From contig CAJCHN010000014.1 in NCBI GenBank assembly GCA_903970285.1, forward strand, positions 1 to 64,000: 64,000 bases of DNA. Direction: 5' to 3'. A program made the translations under genes and the position numbers. This document shows positions 43,701-52,251 of this stretch, in pieces (the first letter of the stretch is position 1; every line of letters begins with the position of its first letter). Source of the stretch: Rhodanobacteraceae bacterium (GTDB taxonomy: Bacteria > Acidobacteriota > Terriglobia > Terriglobales > Acidobacteriaceae). Below the pieces are notes generated by a model. That model saw only the letters and a list, made by a program, of their open reading frames with translations, ran no database searches and was not told where the DNA came from.

Positions 43701-46313
43701 AACCCGGCGCCGGCGCAGCCTCCGTACCCCGCCACTCAGCCCGCCACGCCGCCGCGTCTGCGCGACTACGTGCCGCAGGCCGCGCTGGAGCTACCGCAGC
43801 AGAATCTGCCGCGTGCGGACGCCGCCAACCTTCCGGCCTTCGTGGCTCAAGTGATCTCCCAGGAGGATCAGCCCGTGCTTTCGGCCGTCAGCTTCCAGCA
43901 TCAACAGATCGTCCGCCTCACCCAGCAGGCGCAGCGGCACGGTGTGATTCTGACCCAGCAGCCCAGTCTGCAGATCGACGGCGTGCAAGTTGCTCGGGCT
44001 GTACAGTCCGAGCCCGAACTCAGCCAGGGCGCAAGCTTCCGCGGCGCAAGCTTCCACGCGTCCCTCCCGCAGCAGCAAACCGCGCAAACGCTCACCCAGC
44101 AGCCCTCCGGGCAAACCGCTCAAGACACCCAGAATGCCCAGCCGGCAGGGCAGACCGTCAACACTTCGACGCCGCCGGCCAACGGCGTTGTCTACGGTCC
44201 CTACGTGCCCTATGTGCCCTTGGCGAAGCCGGCACCGATCGCCCCTGCGGCGCAACAGCCGAGTCAGCCCCAGGTTCAGCAGCCGCAGACGTCCAATCCG
44301 CTGACTGCCCCAGCCGCCGCTCCACAGACGGCTCAGCCGGCGAACGGCACGTCGGCCAACGGCATCGTCTACGGACCATACGTACCTTATATTCCGCCGC
44401 CGCCCGCACCCAAGCCAGTGCAGCTCGGGGCGACCCCCTCGGCAAATCAGGTGAAGCAGCCCGAGGTCACCGACGTGCTCCCGAAGGCGAAGTACGCCCA
44501 CGCCAGCCGCGCCAGATCGCGTGCCCAGGCGCGTGCCGCCGAGGCCGCGCGTCATCGCGAAGCTGCTGCGGCTGCCGCAGAAGCGGCCACCGGCCAAAGC
44601 CGTCCCCCTGCCGAAGACATCAATGTAGCTCCGGCCGAGCCAGCGTACACGCAAACTCCCTCTCTCACCATCACTCCAGCACAGTATCCTGGTGCGGCCG
44701 GCAGCCCGATGGTGCCGCAACCCTCGAACTCCTCCGCAGCAGCCCCGCAGCAGAGAGGCGACAGCTACGGCCAGCAGTATCCGCAGCCGGGAAGCGCCGA
44801 AGCTCCCTCGAACCGGGTGGTCGCGCATCGCCGCAGCCGCGCCGTTCGTCCTGCGCCCGAGCCCGGCAGCGGGCCCGCACCTGCGCAAGCCGAGCAGCCG
44901 CAGCCCTCGCTCAGCTATCCCGGCGTCGGTTCGGCACTGGGCTATCAGCCCTATCCGCTGATCGGGCCGGCCTATCCGCTGCCCCCGGCGCCCACCGATC
45001 AGGACCTGATCGACAGGCAGCTGCCTCCGCTGCGTGGCGGGTATGGCGGCGTGCTCCCGTCGGCGCCGCTGACTCCGCGCCAGCAGGCCGAGCGTGACCT
45101 CGCCACACTCGAAGCCTCCTACAGCGGCTGGCTGGGCGGCACCGCAAGCGCCCGCTACCGCAGCGGCATCGTCGGCTACGATCGCCTGACAGATCTTGAA
45201 ACCAGCTTCGAAGCCTCGTATACCGCGGCCAACAACGTCCGCTTCACCGTGGTTCCGAAAGCGGTCTTTCTCAACTCCGGCCAGCTGAACGTCTTCAACT
45301 TCAACGGGCTGGCGAACTCGCCCATCATCGGCACGTACAACACCGAAACCGCCTCGAACAACCCGCCCGAGCAGTCGGCCAACGGCATCGGCGGCGAACT
45401 GCAGGTGACGGCGCGCAACTTCGCGGTGGCAGTGGGCTACACGCCTTATGAATTCCTGGTGCAGAACGTCACCGGGCGCGCACTCTTCCGCCCCAACGAA
45501 CACTTCACCCTCTTCTTCAATCGGGACGCGGTGACCGAGACGCAGCTCTCCTACGCGGGATTGCGCGACCCTGGCAGCGCGACTGCGGTCTACGGAGGAA
45601 ACATCTGGGGTGGCGTGGTCCAGACCGGAGGCGGCGCACGCTTCGACGCCGGAAATGAAAAGGCCGGCTTCTATATCAGCGCCGATGGCGGCGACCTCTC
45701 CGGCTACCACGTGCTCGACAACACCAAGTTCGAAGCTACGGCTGGCGCCTACTTCCTGGCCCACACCTTCCCGGGGTACGGGCGGCTCAATATCGGCGGA
45801 TCGATCTTCGGCATGCACTACTCGCACAACGAGCGTCCGCTCTCCTACGGGCTCGGCGGATACTTCAGTCCGGACGCGTATGTCCTCGCCACCGTGCCGG
45901 TGACGTTCACCGGACGCTACGGCCCCGACTTCCACTACACCATCGCCGGTGCGGTGGGGGTGCAGACCTTCCAGGAAGACAATCAGCTCTACTTCCCGCT
46001 CGATCGCGGACTCGAAACCTCGTTCACCACCAGCGCCGCCTGCACCGCACCCAGCCTCGCCAACCACACCTGCGGCCAGTACCCCACCAACAGCAATACC
46101 GGCGGCAACTACTCCATCAACACCGAAGGCGCGTACCGCATCTCCGAGCACTGGTTCGGCGGCGGCTTCCTCTCCGCGAACAACACCAACAACTACAACA
46201 CAGTGACCGGCGGGTTCTTCGTTCGTTATCTCTTCCGTCCGCAGGTCTCGACCGAGGACTATCCCACCGGCCTGTTCCCGGTGGAAGGCTTCCGTCCGCT
46301 GCGCGTACCGTAG
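40755..46313 (+). CDS. bcsC: Cellulose synthase outer-membrane channel subunit with TPR array
   Basis: An 1852-residue protein. A signal peptide (MKRASTFRLWAPAVLLAVSA to CLSAAGQ) is followed by about 900 residues of TPR-like repeats (LAAQTWQQVLLSDPNNTEALGG and many more), a Pro/Gln/Ala-rich linker of about 500 residues (920-1440) and the BcsC C-terminal beta-barrel (LTDLETSFEASYTAANNVRF, then FFVRYLFRPQVS). It spans the periplasm and exports cellulose. The linker has two copies of VYGPYVPY 59 residues apart. It starts eight bases after the bcsA stop without a clear ribosome site, so coupling is likely. No bcsZ endoglucanase or bcsD follows. Confidence 0.93.
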   Translation: MKRASTFRLWAPAVLLAVSAISPVVCLSAAGQTPQSNVRPFLEKAHDLEVRGRLDLAAQTWQQVLLSDPNNTEALGGLARAAKYSGDLALSNTYISRLRAINPNDPGIARAEAMTTQVENNQQLRQAGRLAEQGQYGQAMTTYRQLYGDTPPPGDTALAYYETEAATEEGRPHAVAGLRALAQRFPTDARYQIALGRILTYNPRTRPEGRHLLEHYPNDPEATEALRQSLLWDSQNPATAAQIRAYLLRHPDQTLETALREERSRRRPMTEAERAEAAVNATRTAEDRLAYRELNARRLEQAESRFKEILAKHPDDPNALAGMGYIRMQQANFGGAISFLVQARQDGSKDPALEGALATSRFWYTMGEGAIALNEDNLPAAERQYRAALQMRPASPEALEGLGGALLKAEQPEAAVPVFNAYVKLKPSAAHAWRGLFLAQYGSGNARLALDTERQAPAAVRAELSKDPLYLVSLASALTDVGRDADAQRVLRSALDLPFSVDDRKVESDTRLQYAALLQRANHLDQAAGLYRQVLAKEPNNVAAYQGLVRVQHAQGRDDLALQTIEAMPQAVYGKAMHDSGFDLTVASIYQADNRLDVAQDILEKTLQVQAAQGEKPAVNVQIELAGIYLQREDTQRAFALYQQILAQHPDNLNAWKGLLDTLHTTGRDQEALAQVQVIAPAVRQKLEGDVNYLQTVAAVYNGLGQPREAEVFLRRVQEHYAAEHTAPPADVDIQNAWLLYNGMNDAGLYRQLMYLGARTDLTEAQRRTIQTIWANWAVRRASQAAAAGNTQRALAILNATARAFPGNPAVIKALAGGYTSAGMGKQAVAIWKAMDLKSAPVEDYKGAIGAALAANDEKDAETWLRFALNQYPSNPDILLLGAKFEEQRGDTNRAADYYRASLKRMPADDPGAGLATELSNPAPNADLPGSLRGGQDLPTLLAPGTDRPAKSQPEVPYLPGGYGAYGPPVPLADPNLYLPSANPAPAQPPYPATQPATPPRLRDYVPQAALELPQQNLPRADAANLPAFVAQVISQEDQPVLSAVSFQHQQIVRLTQQAQRHGVILTQQPSLQIDGVQVARAVQSEPELSQGASFRGASFHASLPQQQTAQTLTQQPSGQTAQDTQNAQPAGQTVNTSTPPANGVVYGPYVPYVPLAKPAPIAPAAQQPSQPQVQQPQTSNPLTAPAAAPQTAQPANGTSANGIVYGPYVPYIPPPPAPKPVQLGATPSANQVKQPEVTDVLPKAKYAHASRARSRAQARAAEAARHREAAAAAAEAATGQSRPPAEDINVAPAEPAYTQTPSLTITPAQYPGAAGSPMVPQPSNSSAAAPQQRGDSYGQQYPQPGSAEAPSNRVVAHRRSRAVRPAPEPGSGPAPAQAEQPQPSLSYPGVGSALGYQPYPLIGPAYPLPPAPTDQDLIDRQLPPLRGGYGGVLPSAPLTPRQQAERDLATLEASYSGWLGGTASARYRSGIVGYDRLTDLETSFEASYTAANNVRFTVVPKAVFLNSGQLNVFNFNGLANSPIIGTYNTETASNNPPEQSANGIGGELQVTARNFAVAVGYTPYEFLVQNVTGRALFRPNEHFTLFFNRDAVTETQLSYAGLRDPGSATAVYGGNIWGGVVQTGGGARFDAGNEKAGFYISADGGDLSGYHVLDNTKFEATAGAYFLAHTFPGYGRLNIGGSIFGMHYSHNERPLSYGLGGYFSPDAYVLATVPVTFTGRYGPDFHYTIAGAVGVQTFQEDNQLYFPLDRGLETSFTTSAACTAPSLANHTCGQYPTNSNTGGNYSINTEGAYRISEHWFGGGFLSANNTNNYNTVTGGFFVRYLFRPQVSTEDYPTGLFPVEGFRPLRVP

Positions 46314-46579
46314 AAAGCTGCTCCGACTCCGCTCAGAAACCGTTCGACCGGGCGCGGCTCTCCGTTCGCTTGCGGACCCGCTTACGGTGTAAACCGAAGG
46401 GACACATCCCGTCGTCCGGTGCGGCATGACGGTCCCTCCTGCGCCGAAATAGGCGTTGCGCAAGCCGCGCTACGTCCGTATAAGAAAGGGACAGACCTCA
46501 TCTCTGCCTTTGGGACCGCCCCCGCGCGTTCTGCCGCCGTTTTGCTGCTTGCCGAGAAAGTCGCAGTCTGGAAGGCCTC

Positions 46580-48577
46580 ATGTCGCGTTTCTCTCCCCTT
46601 CGCTCGTGTCTCCGTCCATGTTCACTCGCTTCTGCCTTGGCCTTTTACTCGCTCGCCGTCTCTGCTTCAAGCGCCTTCGCTTCGCACGACTCAGTGCCCG
46701 ACTGGGTGCGGGCAGCGGCCGCTGAGCCCGCTGCAGTTTATGCCCTGGACACCCGCGCGGTGGTTCTCCTCGACGAGATTACGTTGACCGTCGGCCAGGA
46801 TGGCAAGGCGGTCGAACATCGCCGCCGTGTGATCAAGATCCTGCGTCCCAACGGACGTGACGAGGGCAAGGTCGGCGTCTGGTTCGACAAAGACACCAAG
46901 ATCCTGTCCATGCATGTCTGGAGCATCGGTCCTGATGGGCACGAGTACACCGTCAAGGACAACGAAATGGCCGAGATCGGCGCCGAGCCCGAGGGCAACT
47001 TCCTGTTTGCGGATGAGCGGATCAGGGCCGCGAATCCCCCGGGCCGCGACCCCGGCGGAGTGGTCGCCTACGAGTATGACCAACGCCTTGCGCCCTACCG
47101 GCATGAGGCCGAATGGTTCTTCCAGGACGGGATGCCGCGCGTCAAGCAGAGCTTTACCCTCGAGCTTCCGCAGAATTACGCCTTCGTCAGCGTCTTTGCT
47201 CATCATGGAGCGGTGAAGACGATCGACCTCGAACATCAGCGCTACCGCTGGGAGGCGGACGGGACTCCCGCCATCGACCTTGAACAGGTGGCGATGGCGC
47301 CCGACGTGGAGGCGCTCAGCGGACGGATGACCGTCCACTTCGCGCCTGCGGGCGACCCCTCGCTTGGAACCTGGAAGGGAGTCGGCGCCTACTACGATCA
47401 GATCGCTCACGATCGCATGACCGCCAACCCCGAGATCGCCGCCAAGGCTGCCGAACTGACCGCGGGCAAGACCGACTTCTATGACAAGACCGAGGCCATC
47501 GCCGAGTTTGTGCAGAAGCAGATCCGCTACTTCGTGATCGAAAAGGGAATTGGAGGCCTGCAGCCGCATCCCGCGGCCGACATCTTCCACAACCGCTTCG
47601 GCGACTGCAAGGACAAGTCGACGCTGCTCTCCGCCATGCTTTCGAGTGTCGGCATCCACTCGGCAATTGTGCTGGTCGATTCCCACCGCGGCTTCGTCGA
47701 CCCGGCCGCGCCCTCCATGCTGGGCAATCACGCCATCGCCGCCGTGCAGATTCCCGAGGGTTACAACTCACCGCGCCTGCGCAGCGTCGTCACCACCCAC
47801 GGCGGGCGGCGCTATCTGATCGTCGATCCCACCTCCGAAAAGACCGCTTTTGGCCAGCTCGAACATGATCTGCAGGGCGGCTACGCGGTGTTGGTGGAAG
47901 GCCAGCAAAGCGAGATCGTGCAGATTCCGGTGCTCAAACCGGAACTCAACACCATTCACCGGACGGCCGACCTGCAGCTTGAGCCGGATGGCTCGATGAA
48001 AGGAAGCTTCGTCGAAAAGCGCTTTGGCGATCTCTCCGAATACCGGCGTTATCTCTACACCTCGGCCGACGTGAAGGAGCAGAACACCTTTCTCAACCGG
48101 GTGCTCAGCCACGACTTCGTCTCCTTCACCGTCTCTGATCTCAAGGTCGAGAACGTGCAGGCGCTGAATCGGGACCTTACCACCTCCTTCCACCTCTCGG
48201 CTGACCGTTTCGCTCGCAGCGCCGGTCCGCTGCTGATGGTGCGGCCGCGGGTGATCGGCTCCGAGGGTTTGCAGCCCGACCGCAAACCCCGGCACGTGCC
48301 GGTCGATCTCGAAGAGACCATGCAGGAGCAGGATGACTTCACCATCCACCTGCCCGCGGGCTACGCCCCGGATGAACTGCCCGATCCGGTCAAACTCGAC
48401 CTTGGCTTTGCCGCCTACGAGAGCGCCACCAGTGTCACCGGCAACGATCTCCACTACACCCGCACCTACACTGTCCGCCAGGTGACCTTACCCGCCGATC
48501 GCTATCAGGATCTGCAGAAGCTGGCCGACGCCATCGCAGCCGACGAACAGAGCCGCGCCGTGCTGAAGAGGAAGTAG
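46580..48577 (+). CDS. Exported DUF3857/transglutaminase-like protein with intact triad
   Basis: A 665-residue protein. After a signal peptide ending near ASSAFAS, it has the N-terminal DUF3857 domain (VVLLDEITLTVGQDGKAVEH, WSIGPDGHEYTVKDNEM), then a transglutaminase-like fold with the Cys-His-Asp triad: FGDCKDKSTLL (Cys about 343), GNHAIAAVQ (His about 384) and LIVDPTSEK (Asp about 416). Such proteins occur widely in Bacteroidota and Acidobacteriota; their reaction is not established. A related gene with a degenerate active site follows after 100 bases. Its 3' end is part of a 15-base tandem repeat. Confidence 0.85.
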   Translation: MSRFSPLRSCLRPCSLASALAFYSLAVSASSAFASHDSVPDWVRAAAAEPAAVYALDTRAVVLLDEITLTVGQDGKAVEHRRRVIKILRPNGRDEGKVGVWFDKDTKILSMHVWSIGPDGHEYTVKDNEMAEIGAEPEGNFLFADERIRAANPPGRDPGGVVAYEYDQRLAPYRHEAEWFFQDGMPRVKQSFTLELPQNYAFVSVFAHHGAVKTIDLEHQRYRWEADGTPAIDLEQVAMAPDVEALSGRMTVHFAPAGDPSLGTWKGVGAYYDQIAHDRMTANPEIAAKAAELTAGKTDFYDKTEAIAEFVQKQIRYFVIEKGIGGLQPHPAADIFHNRFGDCKDKSTLLSAMLSSVGIHSAIVLVDSHRGFVDPAAPSMLGNHAIAAVQIPEGYNSPRLRSVVTTHGGRRYLIVDPTSEKTAFGQLEHDLQGGYAVLVEGQQSEIVQIPVLKPELNTIHRTADLQLEPDGSMKGSFVEKRFGDLSEYRRYLYTSADVKEQNTFLNRVLSHDFVSFTVSDLKVENVQALNRDLTTSFHLSADRFARSAGPLLMVRPRVIGSEGLQPDRKPRHVPVDLEETMQEQDDFTIHLPAGYAPDELPDPVKLDLGFAAYESATSVTGNDLHYTRTYTVRQVTLPADRYQDLQKLADAIAADEQSRAVLKRK

Positions 48578-48621
48578 CTGAAGAAGAAGTAGCTCAAGAA
48601 GAAGTGGCTGAGAAGAAGTAG
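48563..48621 (+). repeat. Four tandem 15-base units including the stop codon
   Basis: CTGAAGAGGAAGTAG (48563-48577) is followed by CTGAAGAAGAAGTAG, CTCAAGAAGAAGTGG and CTGAGAAGAAGTAG. The first unit holds the last four codons and the stop of the upstream gene; the next ones are imperfect copies (the fourth lacks one base) in its untranslated tail, so in-frame stops are repeated. Slippage is the likely origin. Confidence 0.9.
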
Positions 48622-48677
48622 CAGTAGGCGCAAGTGGCAGCAGCTTGCCGAAGCGACAGATCAAAGGATCACGCCTG

Positions 48678-50684
48678 ATGAATACCCCCCGCACCGTCCT
48701 CGCCATCGCCTTGATACTCTTTGCTGCACCCATTCTGCGTGCCCAGCAGTGGACCGCTCCCACGCCGGAAGAACTCTCGATGACCTCGATCCCCGAGGTT
48801 CCCGGCGCGCCTGCCGTCTATCTCTACCGGGAGCAGACCACCGACGACACCATGCACATGTACAGCTACTATGTGCGGCTGAAGGTGCTGACCGATGCCG
48901 GCAAGGACAACGCCAACGTCGAGTTGCCCTACTTCGTCGGCGAGAACGGCAACTCGATCGACAACATCGGCGGCCGCACCATTCATCCGGATGGCTCGAT
49001 CATTCCATTCACCGGCAAGCCCTACGACAAGCTGATCATGAAGGCAGCCGGGGTCCAGGAGAAGGCCAAGGTCTTCACCCTGCCCGGGGTCGATGTCGGC
49101 AGCATCATCGAGTACCGCTACAAGCTGCGCTACAACGACGACATCGTCTCCAGCCCTGACTGGTACGTCCAGTCCGATCTCTATGTGCGCAAGGCGCACT
49201 ACATGTGGCGGCCAACCGAGCGTTACGTGATCGATGAGAAGGGAAACTCGATCGCTGGCCGGGTCGCCTACATGCCCCTGCTTCCCGAGGGAGCCAAGGT
49301 GCAGACTCTCATCGCGCCAGGCCATGGCACCGACTACACGCTGGACATCGCCAACGTTCCGCCCATCCCACGGGCCGACTACATGCTGCCCCAGGCCAGC
49401 GTCAGCTACCGGGTGCTGTTCTACTACACTGCTTTCCAGACGGTCAACGAGTATTGGACTTCCAAGGGAAAGGATTGGTCCAAGCAGCAGGATAAGTTCA
49501 TCGGCCCGAACGGCGCGGTGGCCGATTACGTCAGGACGCTGATTACACCAGCCGACCCGGAAGACCAGAAGGCGCGCAAGCTCTACGCCGCGGTCATGAC
49601 CTTCGACAACACCCGCTACTCCCGCGAACATACCTCGCGTGAAGACCGCGAAGCCGGCTTCAAAAATCTCAAGTCTACGGACGATGTCCTCAAGCGCAAG
49701 CGCGGCGGCGACGACGAGCTGACCCAGCTCTTCATCGCCATGGCGCGCGCCGCGGGCCTGAAGGCTTACGTGATGGGCGTCGCCAGCCGCGACGAACGCG
49801 TCTTTCTGCCCGGCTACCTCAGCACCCGGCAGCTCGACGACCTGATCGCCATCGTCGTCATCGACGGCAAGGAAGTCTACTTCGATCCCGGCCAGCGATT
49901 CTGCGAGGCCGAACACCTCTCCTGGAAGCATAGCGGAACCACTGGCCTGCGGCAGACCGACAAGGGCACGGCGATCGCTGACACCCCGCCCGAATCCTAC
50001 AAGTTCTCCACCGTCAAGCGCATCGGCGATCTCAAACTCGACGAGCATGGCCGCGCGGAGGGCACCGTTACCCTTACGTTCACCGGCGATCCCGCCCTCA
50101 GCTGGCGCCACAAGGCGCTCGAAGGGGACGGGACCAGCCTGAAGACGAATCTGCACGACGAACTGACCAGGATGCTTCCCGGCGGCATGGAGGTGACGGT
50201 CGACAAGATTGAAAACCTGCAGGAGTTCGAGCAGCCGCTGAAGATCACCTTCAAGGCGGAGGGTCCGGTCGGCTCTCCCACGGGCAAGCGCCTGCTGGTT
50301 CCGGCCAATCTCTTCGAAGCCAACTCCAAGCCGATCTTCACCGAGCCGAAGCGCGATATCGCCGTGGATATGCACTACGCCTGCGATATTCGCGACGCCG
50401 TTCGTTTCACCTTTCCGCCGACCGTCAGCATTGAATCTGCGCCGGAGCCGGCCAAGGCGATGATGGACAAGTCGGCGCTGTTCACCACAAACGTCAAGCA
50501 GACCCCCACATCCATCACCACCTTCCGCAACCTCACCCTGGGGCACGCGCTCTTTGCCGCCGGGGAATATCCCGACCTGCACGACTTCTACACCAAGGTC
50601 GCCTCCAAGGACCAGGAGACTCTAATCCTCACTCACGCACCCACCACGACCACAGCCACGGAGTCCAAGCCAACCGGCAATTAG
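48678..50684 (+). CDS. Exported DUF3857/transglutaminase-like protein lacking the catalytic triad
   Basis: A 668-residue paralogue-like protein with a signal peptide (MNTPRTVLAIALILFAAPILRAQ), DUF3857 domain (VKVFTLPGVDVGSIIEYRYK type block) and transglutaminase-like domain. Where the neighbour has FGDCKDKS, this one reads RGGDDELTQLF, so Cys becomes Asp (about 345); the His position reads LDDLIAIV (Asp about 388); the last Asp is kept in VYFDPGQRF (about 403). The fold is probably retained for binding. AAGGA at 48663 supports the ATG at 48678 rather than the in-frame ATG at 48645. Confidence 0.82.
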   Translation: MNTPRTVLAIALILFAAPILRAQQWTAPTPEELSMTSIPEVPGAPAVYLYREQTTDDTMHMYSYYVRLKVLTDAGKDNANVELPYFVGENGNSIDNIGGRTIHPDGSIIPFTGKPYDKLIMKAAGVQEKAKVFTLPGVDVGSIIEYRYKLRYNDDIVSSPDWYVQSDLYVRKAHYMWRPTERYVIDEKGNSIAGRVAYMPLLPEGAKVQTLIAPGHGTDYTLDIANVPPIPRADYMLPQASVSYRVLFYYTAFQTVNEYWTSKGKDWSKQQDKFIGPNGAVADYVRTLITPADPEDQKARKLYAAVMTFDNTRYSREHTSREDREAGFKNLKSTDDVLKRKRGGDDELTQLFIAMARAAGLKAYVMGVASRDERVFLPGYLSTRQLDDLIAIVVIDGKEVYFDPGQRFCEAEHLSWKHSGTTGLRQTDKGTAIADTPPESYKFSTVKRIGDLKLDEHGRAEGTVTLTFTGDPALSWRHKALEGDGTSLKTNLHDELTRMLPGGMEVTVDKIENLQEFEQPLKITFKAEGPVGSPTGKRLLVPANLFEANSKPIFTEPKRDIAVDMHYACDIRDAVRFTFPPTVSIESAPEPAKAMMDKSALFTTNVKQTPTSITTFRNLTLGHALFAAGEYPDLHDFYTKVASKDQETLILTHAPTTTTATESKPTGN

Positions 50685-50756
50685 CCTGTTCGTGCAGCCC
50701 TGGCCTGCATCCGGCATACTGGAAGCCGCAGCGAATACAAGCCAGGAGCCGAAGCC

Positions 50757-52223
50757 ATGCCGCGCACCCACGTTCGCAAGCTCATCGTCCTCCTCGTGTT
50801 GCTGCTCACTCCCCCCGCCTTCGCTCACGTAGGCTCGAAGGACGTATTTCAGACGGTGCATGCCGGCCCCTACGTTCTTTACGTAACCGTCCGCCCCCCG
50901 AACGTCATCCCCGGCGTCGCCACCGTCGAAGTACGCAGCTCCGGCGCGCCCGTCACCAGCCTGAAGATCACGCCGCTGCCGGTGACCGGCGAAGCTTCCC
51001 GTCATCCGCCGGCCTCGGACACCATGCAGCAGAACCCCACCGACCGGGCGTTCTTCACCGGCGCCGTCTGGATGATGGCACCCGGCGCGTGGCAGGTGCG
51101 CATCGAGGCCGATGGCCCGTCCGGGGTGCAGACGACGACGGTTCCGGTGCTTGCCGTTCCGGTGGCGACGCTGCACATGCAGAAGACCATGGGTCTGGCG
51201 CTCGGCGCTCTCGGGCTTTTCCTGGTGCTGTCGATGGCTGGTGTCGTCGCCGCATCGGTTCGCGAGGCGCGGCTTCCGCCCGGCGTTCAACCGCCGCCCC
51301 GGTTGCGCCGCCGCGCTTGGATCGCCATGGCTGGTTCGCTCGTCGTGATGTCGCTGCTCGTCTGGCTGGGGGGCAAGTGGTGGGACGTCTCCGCCGCGGA
51401 GTACGCCGGCAACATCTTCGCGCCCGCGCCAACCACCGCCAGCCTCGCCGGCAACCAGCTTGACCTGAGGGTCGAGAGCCTGCACCCCGTCGACAAGCGC
51501 CGCACCCGCCTGAACAACGACTATCTGCCCGACCACGGCCACCTCATGCACCTCTACGCCATCCGCGAGCACGAGATGGACGCCGCTTTTCACCTGCATC
51601 CGGCGCTGGTGGCCGATGGCGACTTCCGTGATATGCTCCCGGCCATGCCGTCCGGCCACTACAAGCTCTACGGCGATGTCGTCCACGCCAACGGCCTGCC
51701 CGAGACGCTGCTTGCCTCGATCGATATTCCCCCCGGCATGGCCGGCACCGCGCTCTCGCCCGAGGACGCCGAGGCCAGGCCTGCGCCGTTGAGCGCAGGC
51801 ATGCTCGGCCCCACTTACAAGCTCCCCGATGGATACACCATGGTGTGGGAGAAGCCGGTCACCCTCACCGCCAGCACCGCCTACGACTTCCGCTTCACCC
51901 TGCTCGACGCGTCCGGCAAACCGGCGACCGACATGCAGCCCTACCTCGGCATGGCGGGCCACGCCGCCTTCGTCAAAACCGACGGCACCGTCTTCGCCCA
52001 CACCCACCCCGGAGGTTCGGCTGCGATGGCGGACGTGATGCTCGCCAACCAGAGTCTGTCTCCAGATGCCGCGCCGCCCATGGCGATGGACGCGCCGGCC
52101 CACGTGGACCCCTCCGTCGACTTCCCCTACGGCTTCCCCGGCCCTGGCCGTTACCGCATCTTCATCCAGATGAAGCATGCCGGAACCGTCGAAACCGGCG
52201 TCTTCGACGCGCAGGTGCAGTAG
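50757..52223 (+). CDS. Membrane protein of unknown function, His/Met-rich
   Basis: A 488-residue protein with a signal peptide (LIVLLVLLLTPPAFAHVG) that leaves an N-terminal His after processing, a beta-rich region of about 120 residues resembling CopC/YtkA-type domains, two transmembrane helices (MGLALGALGLFLVLSMAGVVAA; WIAMAGSLVVMSLLVWLGG) and a C-terminal periplasmic part with His-rich strands (HGHLMHLYAIREHEMDAAFH about 259-278; GMAGHAAFVK and FAHTHPGG about 400-420; FIQMKHAGTVETGVF). The arrangement suggests binding of copper or another metal, but that is inference; I do not recognise a characterised homologue. Confidence 0.65.
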   Translation: MPRTHVRKLIVLLVLLLTPPAFAHVGSKDVFQTVHAGPYVLYVTVRPPNVIPGVATVEVRSSGAPVTSLKITPLPVTGEASRHPPASDTMQQNPTDRAFFTGAVWMMAPGAWQVRIEADGPSGVQTTTVPVLAVPVATLHMQKTMGLALGALGLFLVLSMAGVVAASVREARLPPGVQPPPRLRRRAWIAMAGSLVVMSLLVWLGGKWWDVSAAEYAGNIFAPAPTTASLAGNQLDLRVESLHPVDKRRTRLNNDYLPDHGHLMHLYAIREHEMDAAFHLHPALVADGDFRDMLPAMPSGHYKLYGDVVHANGLPETLLASIDIPPGMAGTALSPEDAEARPAPLSAGMLGPTYKLPDGYTMVWEKPVTLTASTAYDFRFTLLDASGKPATDMQPYLGMAGHAAFVKTDGTVFAHTHPGGSAAMADVMLANQSLSPDAAPPMAMDAPAHVDPSVDFPYGFPGPGRYRIFIQMKHAGTVETGVFDAQVQ

Positions 52224-52251
52224 CCTGCTGCGCCTTCCCGCCTAATGCAGG

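Noticed and set aside
43791-46463. 890-codon minus-strand frame opposite bcsC
   Set aside because: Antisense to the linker and barrel of BcsC; composition reflects the repeated Pro/Ala codons.
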